Of a stretch of DNA of 64,000 bases, positions 25,470 through 37,486 are shown one piece after another; the stretch's first letter is position 1; each line of letters starts with the position of its first letter. The notes below the pieces were generated by a model. The model was not told where the DNA came from. It saw only the letters and a program-made list of their open reading frames with translations, and ran no database searches. Position numbers and translations under genes: made by a program. Source of the DNA: Tipula vernalis (Eukaryota; Arthropoda; Insecta; Diptera; Tipulidae); NCBI GenBank assembly GCA_958295665.1, contig OY282558.1, positions 48,739,389 through 48,803,388 of the forward strand, given 5' to 3'.

Positions 25470-27720
25470 TCAAAATGCAAATTGTCACAGCAATTACAGA
25501 TCCCAAAACCTATTGATAGAGGCATCAACCATCGTAATCGGAGCATTTTAGATTTTAGCCGCCCAAAAACTTGTGGGCTATAGCACAGTTGATTTTCAAT
25601 AAAATTGAATTTTCTAAGAAATGTTTAGAAATAATCGAGCAATCAAAATGCAAATTGTCACAGCAATTACAGGTCCCGACACCTATTGATAGAGGTATCA
25701 ACCATCGTAATCGGAGCATTTTAGATTTTAGCCGCTCAAAAACTTGTGGGCTATAGCACAGTTGATTTTCAATAAAATTGAATTTTTTAAGAAATGTTAA
25801 GAAATAATCGAGCAATCAAAATGCAAATTGTCACAGCAATTACAGGTCCCGAAACTTATTGATAGAGACATCAACCATCGTAATCGGAGCATTTTAGATT
25901 TTAGCCGCTCAAAAATTTGTGGGCTATAGCACAGTTGATTTTCAATAAAATTAAATTTTCTAAAAAATATTAAGAAATAATCGAGCAATCAAAATGCAAA
26001 TTGTCACAGCAATTACAGGTCCCGACACCTATTGATAGAGGTATCAACCATCGTAATCGGAGCATTTTAGATTTTAGCCGCCCAAAAACTTGTGGGCTAT
26101 AGCACAGTTGATTTTCAATAAAATTGAATTTTCTAAGAAATGTTAAGAAATAATCGAGCAATCAAAATGCAAATTGTCACAGCAATTACAGTTCCCGAAA
26201 CCTATTGATAGAGGCATCAACCATCGTAATCGGAGTATTTTAGATTTTAGCCGCCCAAAAACTTGTGGGCTATAGCATAGTTGATTTTCAATAAAATTGA
26301 ATTTTCTAAGAAATGTTAAGAAATAACTGAGCAATCAAAATGCAAATTGTCACAGCAAAAACATGTCCCGAAACCTATTGATAGAGGCATCAACCATCGT
26401 AATCGGAGCATTTTAGATTTTAGCCGCCCAAAAACTTGTGGGCTATAGCACAGTTGATTTTCAATAAAATTGAATTTCTAAGAAATGTTAAGAAATAATC
26501 GAGCAATCAAAATGCAAATTGTCACAGAAATTACAGGTCCCGAAACTTATTGATAGAGACATCAACCATCGTAATCGGAGCATTTTAGATTTTAGCCGCT
26601 CAAAAATTTGTGGGCTATAGCACAGTTGATTTTCAATAAAATTAAATTTTCTAAAAAATATTAAGAAATAATCGAGCAATCAAAATGCAAATTGTCACAG
26701 CAATTACAGGTCCCGAAACCTATTGATAGAGGTATCAACCATCGTAATCGGAGCATTTTAGATTTTAGCCGCCCAAAAACTTGTGGGCTATAGCACAGTT
26801 GATTTTCAATAAAATTGAATTTTCTAAGAAATGTTAAGAAATAATCGAGCAATCAAAATGCAAATTGTCACAGCAATTACAGGTCCCGAAACCTATGAAT
26901 AGAGGCATCAACCATCGTAATCGGAGCATTTTAGATTTTAGCCGCTCAAAAACTTGTGGGCTATAGCACAGTTGATTTTCAATAAAATTGAATTTTCTAA
27001 GAAATGTTTAGAAATAATCGAGCAATCAAAATGCAAATTGTCACAGCAATTACAGGTCCCGACACCTATTGATAGAGGTATCAACCATCGTAATCGGAGC
27101 ATTTTAGATTTTAGCCGCTCAAAAACTTGTGGGCTATAGCACAGTTGATTTTCAATAAAATTGAATTTCTAAGAAATGTTAAGAAATAATCGAGCAATCA
27201 AAATGCAAATTGTCACAGCAATTACAGGTCCCGAAACCTATTGATAGAGGCATCAACCATCGTAATCGGAGTATTTTAGATTTTAGCCGCCCAAAAACTT
27301 GTGGGCTATAGCACAGTTGATTTTCAATAAAATTTAATTTTCTAAGAAATGTTAAGAAATAATCGAGCAATCAAAATGCAAATTGTCACAGCAATTACAG
27401 GTCCCGAAACCTATTGATAGAGGCATCAACCATCGTAATCGGAGTATTTTAGATTTTAGCCGCCCAAAAACTTGTGGGCTATAGCATAGTTGATTTTCAA
27501 TAAAATTGAATTTTCTAAGAAATGTTAAGAAATAACTGAGCAATCAAAATGCAAATTGTCACAGCAAAAACAGGTCCCGAAACCTATTGATAGAGGCATC
27601 AACCATCGTAATCGGAGCATTTTAGATTTTAGCCGCCCAAAAACTTGTGGGCTATAGCACAGTTGATTTTCAATAAAATTGAATTTTCTAAGAAATGTTA
27701 AGAAATAATCGAGCAATCAA
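25470..27720 (+). repeat. Copy of about 21.84-24.09 kb at an offset of 3,631 bp
   Basis: Monomer types from about 21,840 to 24,090 recur with a constant shift of 3,631 bp, which is 21 monomers less two 1-bp deletions. The GAATTTC deletions at 22,841 and 23,532 correspond to 26,472 and 27,163. The ATGAATAG unit at 23,263 corresponds to 26,894. One visible difference is CCCGAAACC at 22,391 against CCCGACACC at 26,022. An overlapping relation with a shift of 2,939 bp links 21.3-22.1 kb to 24.2-25.1 kb. Confidence 0.7.
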
Positions 27721-30640
27721 AATGCAAATTGTCACAGCAATTACAGGTCCCGAAACCTATTGATAGAGGCATCAACCATCGTATTCGGAGCATTTTAGAT
27801 TTTAGCCGCCCAAAAACTTGTGGGCTATAGCACAGTTGATTTTCAATAAAATTGAATTTCTAAGAAATGTTAAGAAATAATCGAGCAATCAAAATGCAAA
27901 TTGTCACAGAAATTACAGGTCCCGAAACTTATTGATAGAGACATCAACCATCGTAATCGGAGCATTTTAGATTTTAGCCGCTCAAAAACTTGTGGGCTAT
28001 AGCACAGTTGATTTTCAATAAAATTAAATTTTCTAAAAAATATTAAGAAATAATCGAGCAATCAAAATGCAAATTGTCACAGCAATTACAGGTCCCGAAA
28101 CCTATTGATAGAGGTATCAACCATCGTAATCGGAGCATTTTAGATTTTAGCCGCCCAAAAACTTGTGGGCTATAGCACAGTTGATTTTCAATAAAATTGA
28201 ATTTTCTAAGAAATGTTAAGAAATAATCGAGCAATCAAAATGCAAATTGTCACAGCAATTACAGGTCCCGAAACCTATGAATAGAGGCATCAACCATCGT
28301 AATCGGAGCATTTTAGATTTTAGCCGCTCAAAAACTTGTGGGCTATAGCACAGTTGATTTTCAATAAAATTGAATTTTCTAAGAAATGTTTAGAAATAAT
28401 CGAGCAATCAAAATGCAAATTGTCACAGCAGTTACAGGTCCCGACACCTATTGATAGAGGTATCAACCATCGTAATCGGAGCATTTTAGATTTTAGCCGC
28501 TCAAAAACTTGTGGGCTATAGCACAGTTGATTTTCAATAAAATTGAATTTTCTAAGAAATGTTAAGAAATAATCGAGCAATCAAAATGCAAATTGTCACA
28601 GCAATTACAGGTCCCGAAACCTATTGATAGAGGCATCAACCATCGTAATCGGAGTATTTTAGATTTTAGCCGCCCAAAAACTTGTGGGCTATAGCACAGT
28701 TGATTTTCAATAAAATTTAATTTTCTAAGAAATGTTAAGAAATAATCGAGCAATCAAAATGCAAATTGTCACAGCAATTACAGTTCCCGAAACCTATTGA
28801 TAGAGGCATCAACCATCGTAATCGGAGTATTTTAGATTTTAGCCGCCCAAAAACTTGTGGGCTATAGCATAGTTGATTTTCAATAAAATTGAATTTTCTA
28901 AGAAATGTTAAGAAATAACTGAGCAATCAAAATGCAAATTGTCACAGCAAAAACAGGTCCCGAAACCTATTGATAGAGGCATCAACCATCGTAATCGAGG
29001 CATTTTAGATTTTAGCCGCCCAAAAACTTGTGGGCTATAGCACAGTTGATTTTCAATAAAATTGAATTTTCTAAGAAATGTTAAGAAATAATCGAGCAAT
29101 CAAAATGCAAATTGTCACAGCAATTACAGGTCCCGAAACCTATTGATAGAGGCATCAACCATCGTAATCGGAGCATTTTAGATTTTAGCCGCCCAAAAAC
29201 TTGTGGGCTATAGCACAGTTGATTTTCAATAAAATTGAATTTCTAAGAAATGTTAAGAAATAATCGAGCAATCAAAATGCAAATTGTCACAGAAATTACA
29301 GGTCCCGAAACTTATTGATAGAGACATCAACCATCGTAATCGGAGCATTTTAGATTTTAGCCGCTCAAAAACTTGTGGGCTATAGCACAGTTGATTTTCA
29401 ATAAAATTAAATTTTCTAAAAAATATTAAGAAATAATCGAGCAATCAAAATGCAAATTGTCACAGCAATTACAGGTCCCGAAACCTATTGATAGAGGTAT
29501 CAACCATCGTAATCGGAGCATTTTAGATTTTAGCCGCCCAAAAACTTGTGGGCTATAGCACAGTTGATTTTCAATAAAATTGAATTTTCTAAGAAATGTT
29601 AAGAAATAATCGAGCAATCAAAATGCAAATTGTCACAGCAATTACAGGTCCCGAAACCTATGAATAGAGGCATCAACCATCGTAATCGGAGCATTTTAGA
29701 TTTTAGCCGCTCAAAAACTTGTGGGCTATAGCACAGTTGATTTTCAATAAAATTGAATTTTCTAAGAAATGTTTAGAAATAATCGAGCAATCAAAATGCA
29801 AATTGTCACAGCAATTACAGGTCCCGACACCTATTGATAGAGGTATCAACCATCGTAATCGGAGCATTTTAGATTTTAGCCGCTCAAAAACTTGTGGGCT
29901 ATAGCACAGTTGATTTTCAATAAAATTGAATTTTCTAAGAAATGTTAAGAAATAATCGAGCAATCAAAATGCAAATTTTCACAGCAATTACAGGTCCCGA
30001 AACCTATTGATAGAGGCATCAACCATCGTAATCGGAGTATTTTAGATTTTAGCCGCCCAAAAACTTGTGGGCTATAGCACAGTTGATTTTCAATAAAATT
30101 TAATTTTCTAAGAAATGCTAAGAAATAATCGAGCAATCAAAATGCAAATTGTCACAGCAATTACAGTTCCCGAAACCTATTGATAGAGGCATCAACCATC
30201 GTAATCGGAGTATTTTAGATTTTAGCCGCCCAAAAACTTGTGGGCTATAGCATAGTTGATTTTCAATAAAATTGAATTTTCTAAGAAATGTTAAGAAATA
30301 ACTGAGCAATCAAAATGCAAATTGTCACAGCAATTACAGGTCCCGAAACCTATTGATAGAGGCATCAACCATCGTAATAGGAGCATTTTAGATTTTAGCC
30401 GCCCAAAAACTTGTGGGCTATAGCACAGTTGATTTTCAATAAAATTGAATTTTCTAAGAAATGTTAAGAAATAATCGAGCAATCAAAATGCAAATTGTCA
30501 CAGCAATTACAGGTCCCGAAACCTATTGATAGAGGCATCAACCATCGTAATCGGAGCATTTTAGATTTTAGCCGCCCAAAAACTTGTGGGCTATAGCACA
30601 GTTGATTTTCAATAAAATTAAATTTTCTAAAAAATATTAA
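26472..30640 (+). repeat. HOR cluster C: 8-mer of 1,382-1,383 bp, about three units
   Basis: The GAATTTC deletion begins successive units at 26,472, 27,854 and 29,237. Within each unit the order is: a GAGACATC unit, a TAAAAAATATT junction, a GGTATC unit, an ATGAATAG unit, a GTTTAG unit with CCCGACACC, two GGAGTATTTT units and an AATAACTGAGC unit. The first unit has a second deletion at 27,163, so it is one base shorter. The third unit reaches the next TAAAAAATATT junction one monomer early, so it is a 7-mer. Confidence 0.75.
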
Positions 30641-30891
30641 GAAATAATCGAGCAATCAAAATGCAAATTTTCACAGCAATTACAGGTCCCGAAACCTATT
30701 GATAGAGGTATCAACCATCGTAATCGGAGCATTTTAGATTTTAGCCGCCCAAAAACTTGTGGGCTATAGCACAGTTGATTTTCAATAAAATTGAATTTTC
30801 TAAGAAATGTTAAGAAATAATCGAGCAATCAAAATGCAAATTGTCACAGCAATTACAGGTCCCGAAACCTATGAATAGAGGCATCAACCAT

Positions 30892-30951
30892 CGTAATCGG
30901 AGTATATTAGATTTTAGCCGCCGTAATCGGAGCATTTTAGATTTTAGCCGC
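30892..30951 (+). repeat. Partial-monomer duplication of 30 bp
   Basis: Monomer positions 112-141 are present twice in a row, at 30,892-30,921 and 30,922-30,951, making a 203-bp unit. The first copy reads GGAGTATATTAG and the second GGAGCATTTTAG. The two halves are not identical, so they probably come from different parental monomers joined out of register rather than from simple slippage. Confidence 0.9.
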
Positions 30952-33544
30952 CCAAAAACTTGTGGGCTATAGCACAGTTGATTTTCAATAAAATTGAATT
31001 TTCTAAGAAATGTTAAGAAATAATCGAGCAATCAAAATGAAAATTGTCACAGCAATTACAGGTCCCGAAACCTATTGATAGAGGCATCAACCATCGTAAT
31101 CGGAGCATTTTAGATTTTAGCCGCCCAAAAACTTGTGGGCTATAGCACAGTTGATTTTCAATAAAATTGAATTTTCTAAGAAATGTTAAGAAATAATCGA
31201 GCAATCAAAATGCAAATTGTCACAGCAATTACAGGTCCCGAAACCTATTGATAGAGGCATCAACCATCGTAATCGGAGCATTTTAGATTTTAGCCGCTCA
31301 AAAACTTGTGGGCTATAGCACAGTTGATTTTCAATAAAATTGAATTTTCTAAGAAATGTTAAGAAATAATCGAGCAATCAAAATGCAAATTGTCACAGCA
31401 ATTACAGGTCCCAAAACCTATTGATAGAGGTATCAACCATCGTAATCGGAGCATTTTAGATTTTAGCCGCCCAAAAACTTGTGGGCTATAACACAGTTGA
31501 TTTTCAATAAAATTGAATTTTCTAAGAAATGTTAAGAAATAATCGAGCAATCAAAATGCAAATTGTCACAGCAATTACAGGTCCCGAAACCTATTGATAG
31601 AGGTATCAACCATCGTAATCGGAGCATTTTAGATTTTAGCCGCCGAAAAACTTGTGGGCTATAGCACAGTTGATTTTCAATAAAATTGAATTTTCTAAGA
31701 AATGTTAAGAAATAATCGAGCAATCAAAGTGCAAATTGTCACAGAAATTATAGATCCCAAAACCTATTGATAGAGGCATCAACCATCGTAATCGGAGCAT
31801 TTTAGATTTTAGCCGCTCAAAAACTTGTGGGCTATAGCACAGTTGATTTTCAATAAAATTGAATTTTCTAAGAAATGTTAAGAAATAATCGAGCAATCAA
31901 AATGCAAATTGTCACAGCAATTACAGGTCCCGAAACCTATTGATAGAGGCATCAACCATCGTAATCGGAGCATTTTAGATTTTAGCCGCCCAAAAACTTG
32001 TGGGCTATAACACAGTTGATTTTCAATAAAATTGAATTTTCTAAGAAATGTTAAGAAATAATCGAGCAATCAAAATGCAAATTGTCACAGCAATTACAGA
32101 TCCCAAAAACTATTGATAGAGGCATCAACCATCGTAATCGGAGCATTTTAGATTTTAGCCGCTCAAAAACTTGTGGGCTATAGCACAGTTGATTTTCAAT
32201 AAAATTAAATTTTCTAAAAAATGTTAAGAAATAATCGAGCAATCAAAATGCAAATTGTCACAGCAATTACAGGTCCCGAAACATATTGATAGAGGTATCA
32301 ACCATCGTAATCGGAGCATTTTAGATTTTAGCCGCCCAAAAACTTGTGGGGTATAGCACAGTTGGTTTTCAATAAAATTGAATTTTCTCAGAAATGTTAA
32401 GAAATAATCGAGCAATCAAAATGCAAATTGTCACAGCAATTACAGGTCCCGAAACCTATTGATAGAGGCATCAACCATCGTAATCAGAGCATTTTAGATT
32501 TTTGCCGCTCAAAAACTTGTGGGCTATAGCACAGTTGATTTTCAATAAAATTGAATTTTCTAAGAAATGTTAAGAAATAATCGAGCAATCAAAATGCAAA
32601 TTGTCACAGCAATTACAGGTCCCGAAACCTATTGATAGAGGTATCAACCATCGTAATCGGAGCATTTTAGATTTTAGCCGCCCAAAAACTTGTGAGCTAT
32701 AGCACAGTTGATTTTCAATAAAATTGAATTTTCTAAGAAATGTTAAGAAATAATCGAGCAATCAAAATGAAAATTGTCACAGCAATTACAGGTCCCGAAA
32801 CCTATTGATAGAGGCATCAACCATCGTAATCAGAGCATTTTAGATTTTAGCCGCCCAAAAACATGTGGGCTATAGCACAGTTGATTTTCAATAAAATTGA
32901 ATTTTCTAAGAAATGTTAAGAAATAATCGAGCAATCAAAATGCAAATTGTCACAGCAATTACAGGTCCCGAAACCTATTGATAGAGGCATCAACCATCGT
33001 AATCGGAGCATTTTAGATTTTAGCCGCCCAAAAACTTGTGGGCTATAGCACAGATGATTTTCAATAAAATTGAATTTTCTAAGAAATGTTAAGAAATAAT
33101 CGAGCAATCAAAATGCAAATTGTCACAGCAATTACAGGTCCCGAAACCTATTGATAGAGGCATCAACCATCGTAATCGGAGCATTTTAGATTTTAGCCGC
33201 CCAAAAACTTGTGGGCTATAGCACAGTTGATTTTAAATAAAATTGAATTTTCTAAGAAATGTTAAGAAATATTCGAGCAATCAAAACGCAAATTGTCACA
33301 GCAATTACAGATTCCAAAACCTATTGATAGAGGCATCAACCATCGTAATCGGAGCATTTTAGATTTTAGCTGCTCAAAAACTTGTGGGCTATAGCACAGT
33401 TGATTTTCAATAAAATTGAATTTTCTAAGAAATGTTTAGAAATAATCGAGCAATCAAAATGCAAATTGTCACAGCAATAACAGGTCCCGAAACCTATTGA
33501 TAGAGGTATCAACCATCGTAATCGGAGCATTTTAGATTTTAGCC

Positions 33545-33556
33545 GCTCAAAACTTG
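33545..33556 (+). repeat. 1-bp deletion in the A5 run
   Basis: CTCAAAAACTTG is shortened to CTCAAAACTTG. It is seen once and is a homopolymer change. Confidence 0.85.
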
Positions 33557-35282
33557 TGGGCTATAGCACAGTTGATTTTCAATAAAATTGAATTTTCTAA
33601 GAAATGTTAAGAAATAATCGAGCAATCAAAATGCAAATTGTCACAGCAATTACAGTTCCCGAAACCTATTGATAGAGGCATCAACCATCGTAATCGGAGT
33701 ATTTTAGATTTTAGCCGCCCAAAAACTTGTGGGCTATAGCACAGTTGATTTTCAATAAAATTGAATTTTCTAAGAAATGTTAAGAAATAATTGAGCAATC
33801 AAAATGCAAATTGTCACAGCAAAAACAGGTCACGAAACCTATTGATAGAGGCATCAACCATCGTAATCGGAGGATTTTAGATTTTAGCCGCCCAAAAACT
33901 TGTGGGCTATAGCACAGTTGATTTTCAATAAAATTGAATTTTCTAAGAAATGTTAAGAAATAATCGAGCAATCAAAATGCAAATTGTCACAGCAATTACA
34001 GGTCCCGAAACCTATTGATAGAGGCATCAACCATCGTAATCGGAGCATTTTAGATTTTAGCCGCCCAAAAACTTGTGGGCTATAGCACAGTTGATTTTCA
34101 ATAAAATTGAATTTTCTAAGAAATGTTAAGAAATAATCGAGCAATCAAAATGCAAATTGTCACAGCAATTACAGGTCCCGAAACCTATTGATAGAGGCAT
34201 CAACCATCGTAATCGGAGCATTTTAGATTTTAGCCGCTCAAAAACTTGTGGGCTATAGCACAGTTGATTTTCAATAAAATTGAATTTTCTAAGAAATGTT
34301 AAGAAATAATCGAGCAATCAAAATGCAAATTGTCACAGCAATTACAGGTCCCGAAACCTATTGATAGAGGTATCAACCATCGTAATCGGAGCATTTTAGA
34401 TTTTAGCCGCCCAAAAACTTGTGGACTATAGCACAGTTGATTTTCAATAAAATTGAATTTTCTAAGAAATGTTAAGAAATAATCGAGCAATCAAAATGCA
34501 AATTGTCACAGCAATTACAGGTCCCGAAACCTATTGATAGAGGCATCAACCATCGTAATCGGAGCATTTTAGATTTTAGCCGCCCAAAAACATGTGGGCT
34601 ATAGCACAGTTGATTTTCAATAAAATTGAATTTTCTAAGAAATGTTAAGAAATAATCGAGCAATCAAAATGCAAATTGTCACAGCAATTACAGGTCCCGA
34701 AACATATTGTTAGAGGTATCAACCATCGTAATCGGAGCATTTTAGATTTTAGCCGCTCAAAAACTTGTGGGCTATAGCACAGTTGATTTTCAATAAAATT
34801 GAATTTTCTAAGAAATGTTAAGAAATAATCGAGCAATCAAAATGCAAATTGTCACAGCAATTACAGGTCCCGAAACCTATTGATAGAGGTATCAACCATC
34901 GTAATCGGAGCATTTTAGATTTTAGCCGCCCAAAAACTTGTGGGCTATAGCACAGTTGATTTTCAATAAAATTGAATTTTCTAAGAAATGTTAAGAAATA
35001 ATCGAGCAATCAAAATGCAAATTGTCACAGCAATTACAGGTCCCGAAACCTATTGATAGAGGCATCAACCATCGTAATCGGAGCATTTTAGATTTTAGCC
35101 GCTCAAAAACTTGTGGGCTATAGCACAGTTCATTTTCAATAAAATTGAATTTTCTAAGAAATGTTAAGAAATATTCGAGCAATCAAAATGCAAATTGTCA
35201 CAGCAATTACAGGTTCCGAAACCTATTGATAGAGGCATCAACCATCGAAATCGGAGCATTTTAGATTTTAGCCGCTCAAAAA

Positions 35283-35297
35283 CTTGTAGGCATAGCA
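35283..35297 (+). repeat. 1-bp deletion in the palindrome: GTAGGCATAGC
   Basis: GTGGGCTATAGC is replaced by GTAGGCATAGC (G to A plus loss of one T). Seven copies occur, near 35,287, 36,843, 41,859, 47,571, 51,553, 55,193 and 59,175. All sit in the same kind of unit, with ATCGAAATC, next to the GCACAGTTCATT unit. It is a single event spread by segment duplication across 24 kb. Confidence 0.85.
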
Positions 35298-36055
35298 CAG
35301 TTGATTTTCAATAAAATTGAATTTTCTAAGAAATGTTAAGAAATAATCGAGCAATCAAAATCCAAATTGTCACAGCAATTACAGGTCCCGAAACCTATTG
35401 ATAGAGGCATCAACCATCGTAATCGGAGCATTTTAGATTTTAGCCGCTCAAAAACTTGTGGGCTATAGCACAGTTGATTTTCAATAAAATTGAATTTTCT
35501 AAGAAATGTTAAGAAATAATCGAGCAATCAAAATGCAAATTGTCACAGCAATTACAGGTCCCGAAACCTATTGATAGAGGCATCAACCATCGTAATCGGA
35601 GCATTTTAGATTTTAGCCGCTCAAAAACTTGTGGGCTATAGCACAGTTGATTTTCAATAAAATTGAATTTTCTAAGAAATGTTAAGAAATAATCGAGCAA
35701 TCAAAATGCAAATTGTCACAGCAATTACAGGTCCCGAAACCTATTGATAGAGGCATCAACCATCGTAATCGGAGCATTTTAGATTTTAGCCGCCCAAAAA
35801 CTTGTGGGCTATAGCACAGTTGATTTTCAATAAAATTGAATTTTCAAAGAAATGTTAAGAAATAATCGAGCAATCAAAATGCAAATTGTCACAGCAATTA
35901 CAGGTCCCGAAACCTATTGATAGAGGTATCAACCATCGTAATCGGAGCATTTTAGATTTTAGCCGCCCAAAAACTTGTGAGCTATAGCACAGTTGATTTT
36001 CAATAAAATTGAATTTTCTAAGAAATGTTAAGAAATAATCGAGCAATCAAAATGA

Positions 36056-37486
36056 AAATTGTCACAGCAATTACAGGTCCCGAAACCTATTGATAGAGGC
36101 ATCAACCATCGTAATCGGAGCATTTTAGATTTTAGCCGCCCAAAAACATGTGGGCTATAGCACAGTTGATTTTCAATAAAATTGAATTTTCTAAGAAATG
36201 TTAAGAAATAATCGAGCAATCAAAATGCAAATTGTCACAGCAATTACAGGTCCCGAAACATATTGTTAGAGGTATCAACCATCGTAATCGGAGCATTTTA
36301 GATTTTAGCCGCTCAAAAACTTGTGGGCTATAGCACAGTTGATTTTCAATAAAATTGAATTTTTTAAGAAATGTTAAGAAATAATCGAGCAATCAAAATG
36401 CAAATTGTCACAGCAATTACAGGTCCCGAAACCTATTGATAGAGGTATCAACCATCGTAATCGGAGCATTTTAGATTTTAGCCGCCCAAAAACTTGTGGG
36501 CTATAGCACAGTTGATTTTCAATAAAATTGAATTTTCTAAGAAATGTTAAGAAATAATCGAGCAATCAAAATGCAAATTGTCACAGCAATTACAGGTCCC
36601 GAAACCTATTGATAGAGGCATCAACCATCGTAATCGGAGCATTTTAGATTTTAGCCGCTCAAAAACTTGTGGGCTATAGCACAGTTCATTTTCAATAAAA
36701 TTGAATTTTCTAAGAAATGTTAAGAAATATTCGAGCAATCAAAATGCAAATTGTCACAGCAATTACAGGTTCCGAAACCTATTGATAGAGGCATCAACCA
36801 TCGAAATCGGAGCATTTTAGATTTTAGCCGCTCAAAAACTTGTAGGCATAGCACAGTTGATTTTCAATAAAATTGAATTTTCTAAGAAATGTTAAGAAAT
36901 AATCGAGCAATCAAAATCCAAATTGTCACAGCAATTACAGGTCCCGAAACCTATTGATAGAGGCATCAACCATCGTAATCGGAGCATTTTAGATTTTAGC
37001 CGCTCAAAAACTTGTGGGCTATAGCACAGTTGATTTTCAATAAAATTGAATTTTCTAAGAAATGTTAAGAAATAATCGAGCAATCAAAATGCAAATTGTC
37101 ACAGCAATTACAGGTCCCGAAACCTATTGATAGAGGCATCAACCATCGTAATCGGAGCATTTTAGATTTTAGCCGCTCAAAAACTTGTGGGCTATAGCAC
37201 AGTTGATTTTCAATAAAATTGAATTTTCTAAGAAATGTTAAGAAATAATCGAGCAATCAAAATGCAAATTGTCACAGCAATTACAGGTCCCGAAACCTAT
37301 TGATAGAGGCATCAACCATCGTAATCGGAGCATTTTAGATTTTAGCCGCCCAAAAACTTGTGGGCTATAGCACAGTTGATTTTCAATAAAATTGAATTTT
37401 CAAAGAAATGTTAAGAAATAATCGAGCAATCAAAATGCAAATTGTCACAGCAATTACAGGTCCCGAAACCTATTGATAGAGGCATC
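36056..37486 (+). repeat. Copy of about 34.50-35.93 kb at an offset of 1,556 bp
   Basis: Four rare variants recur with an exact shift of 1,556 bp (nine monomers minus one base). They are AACATGTGGG (34,590 and 36,146), CATATTGTTAGAG (34,703 and 36,259), AAAATCCAAATT (35,361 and 36,917 at TCC) and TTTTCAAAG (35,845 and 37,401). The 1-bp deletion GTAGGCATAG is also shared (35,287 and 36,843). Differences at 36,052 (GAAAATT) and 37,487 (GCATC against GTATC) mark the approximate limits. Confidence 0.8.

Larger units (their letters stand above)
21285..30660 (+). repeat. Region 2 variant territory
   Basis: Several markers are confined, or nearly so, to this interval. TTAAATTTTCTAAAAAATATT occurs nine times, in units near 21.45, 22.32, 23.01, 24.39, 25.95, 26.64, 28.02, 29.41 and 30.62 kb. 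GAAACTTATTGATAGAGAC occurs eight times, GCATAGTTG nine times and AATAACTGAGC repeatedly. ACCTATGAATAG occurs five times, the last just beyond the edge at 30,870. A 1-bp deletion, GAATTTCTAAG, occurs seven times (about 21,285, 22,841, 23,532, 26,472, 27,163, 27,854 and 29,237). These shared states show that the region was homogenised largely apart from its neighbours. Confidence 0.8.
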
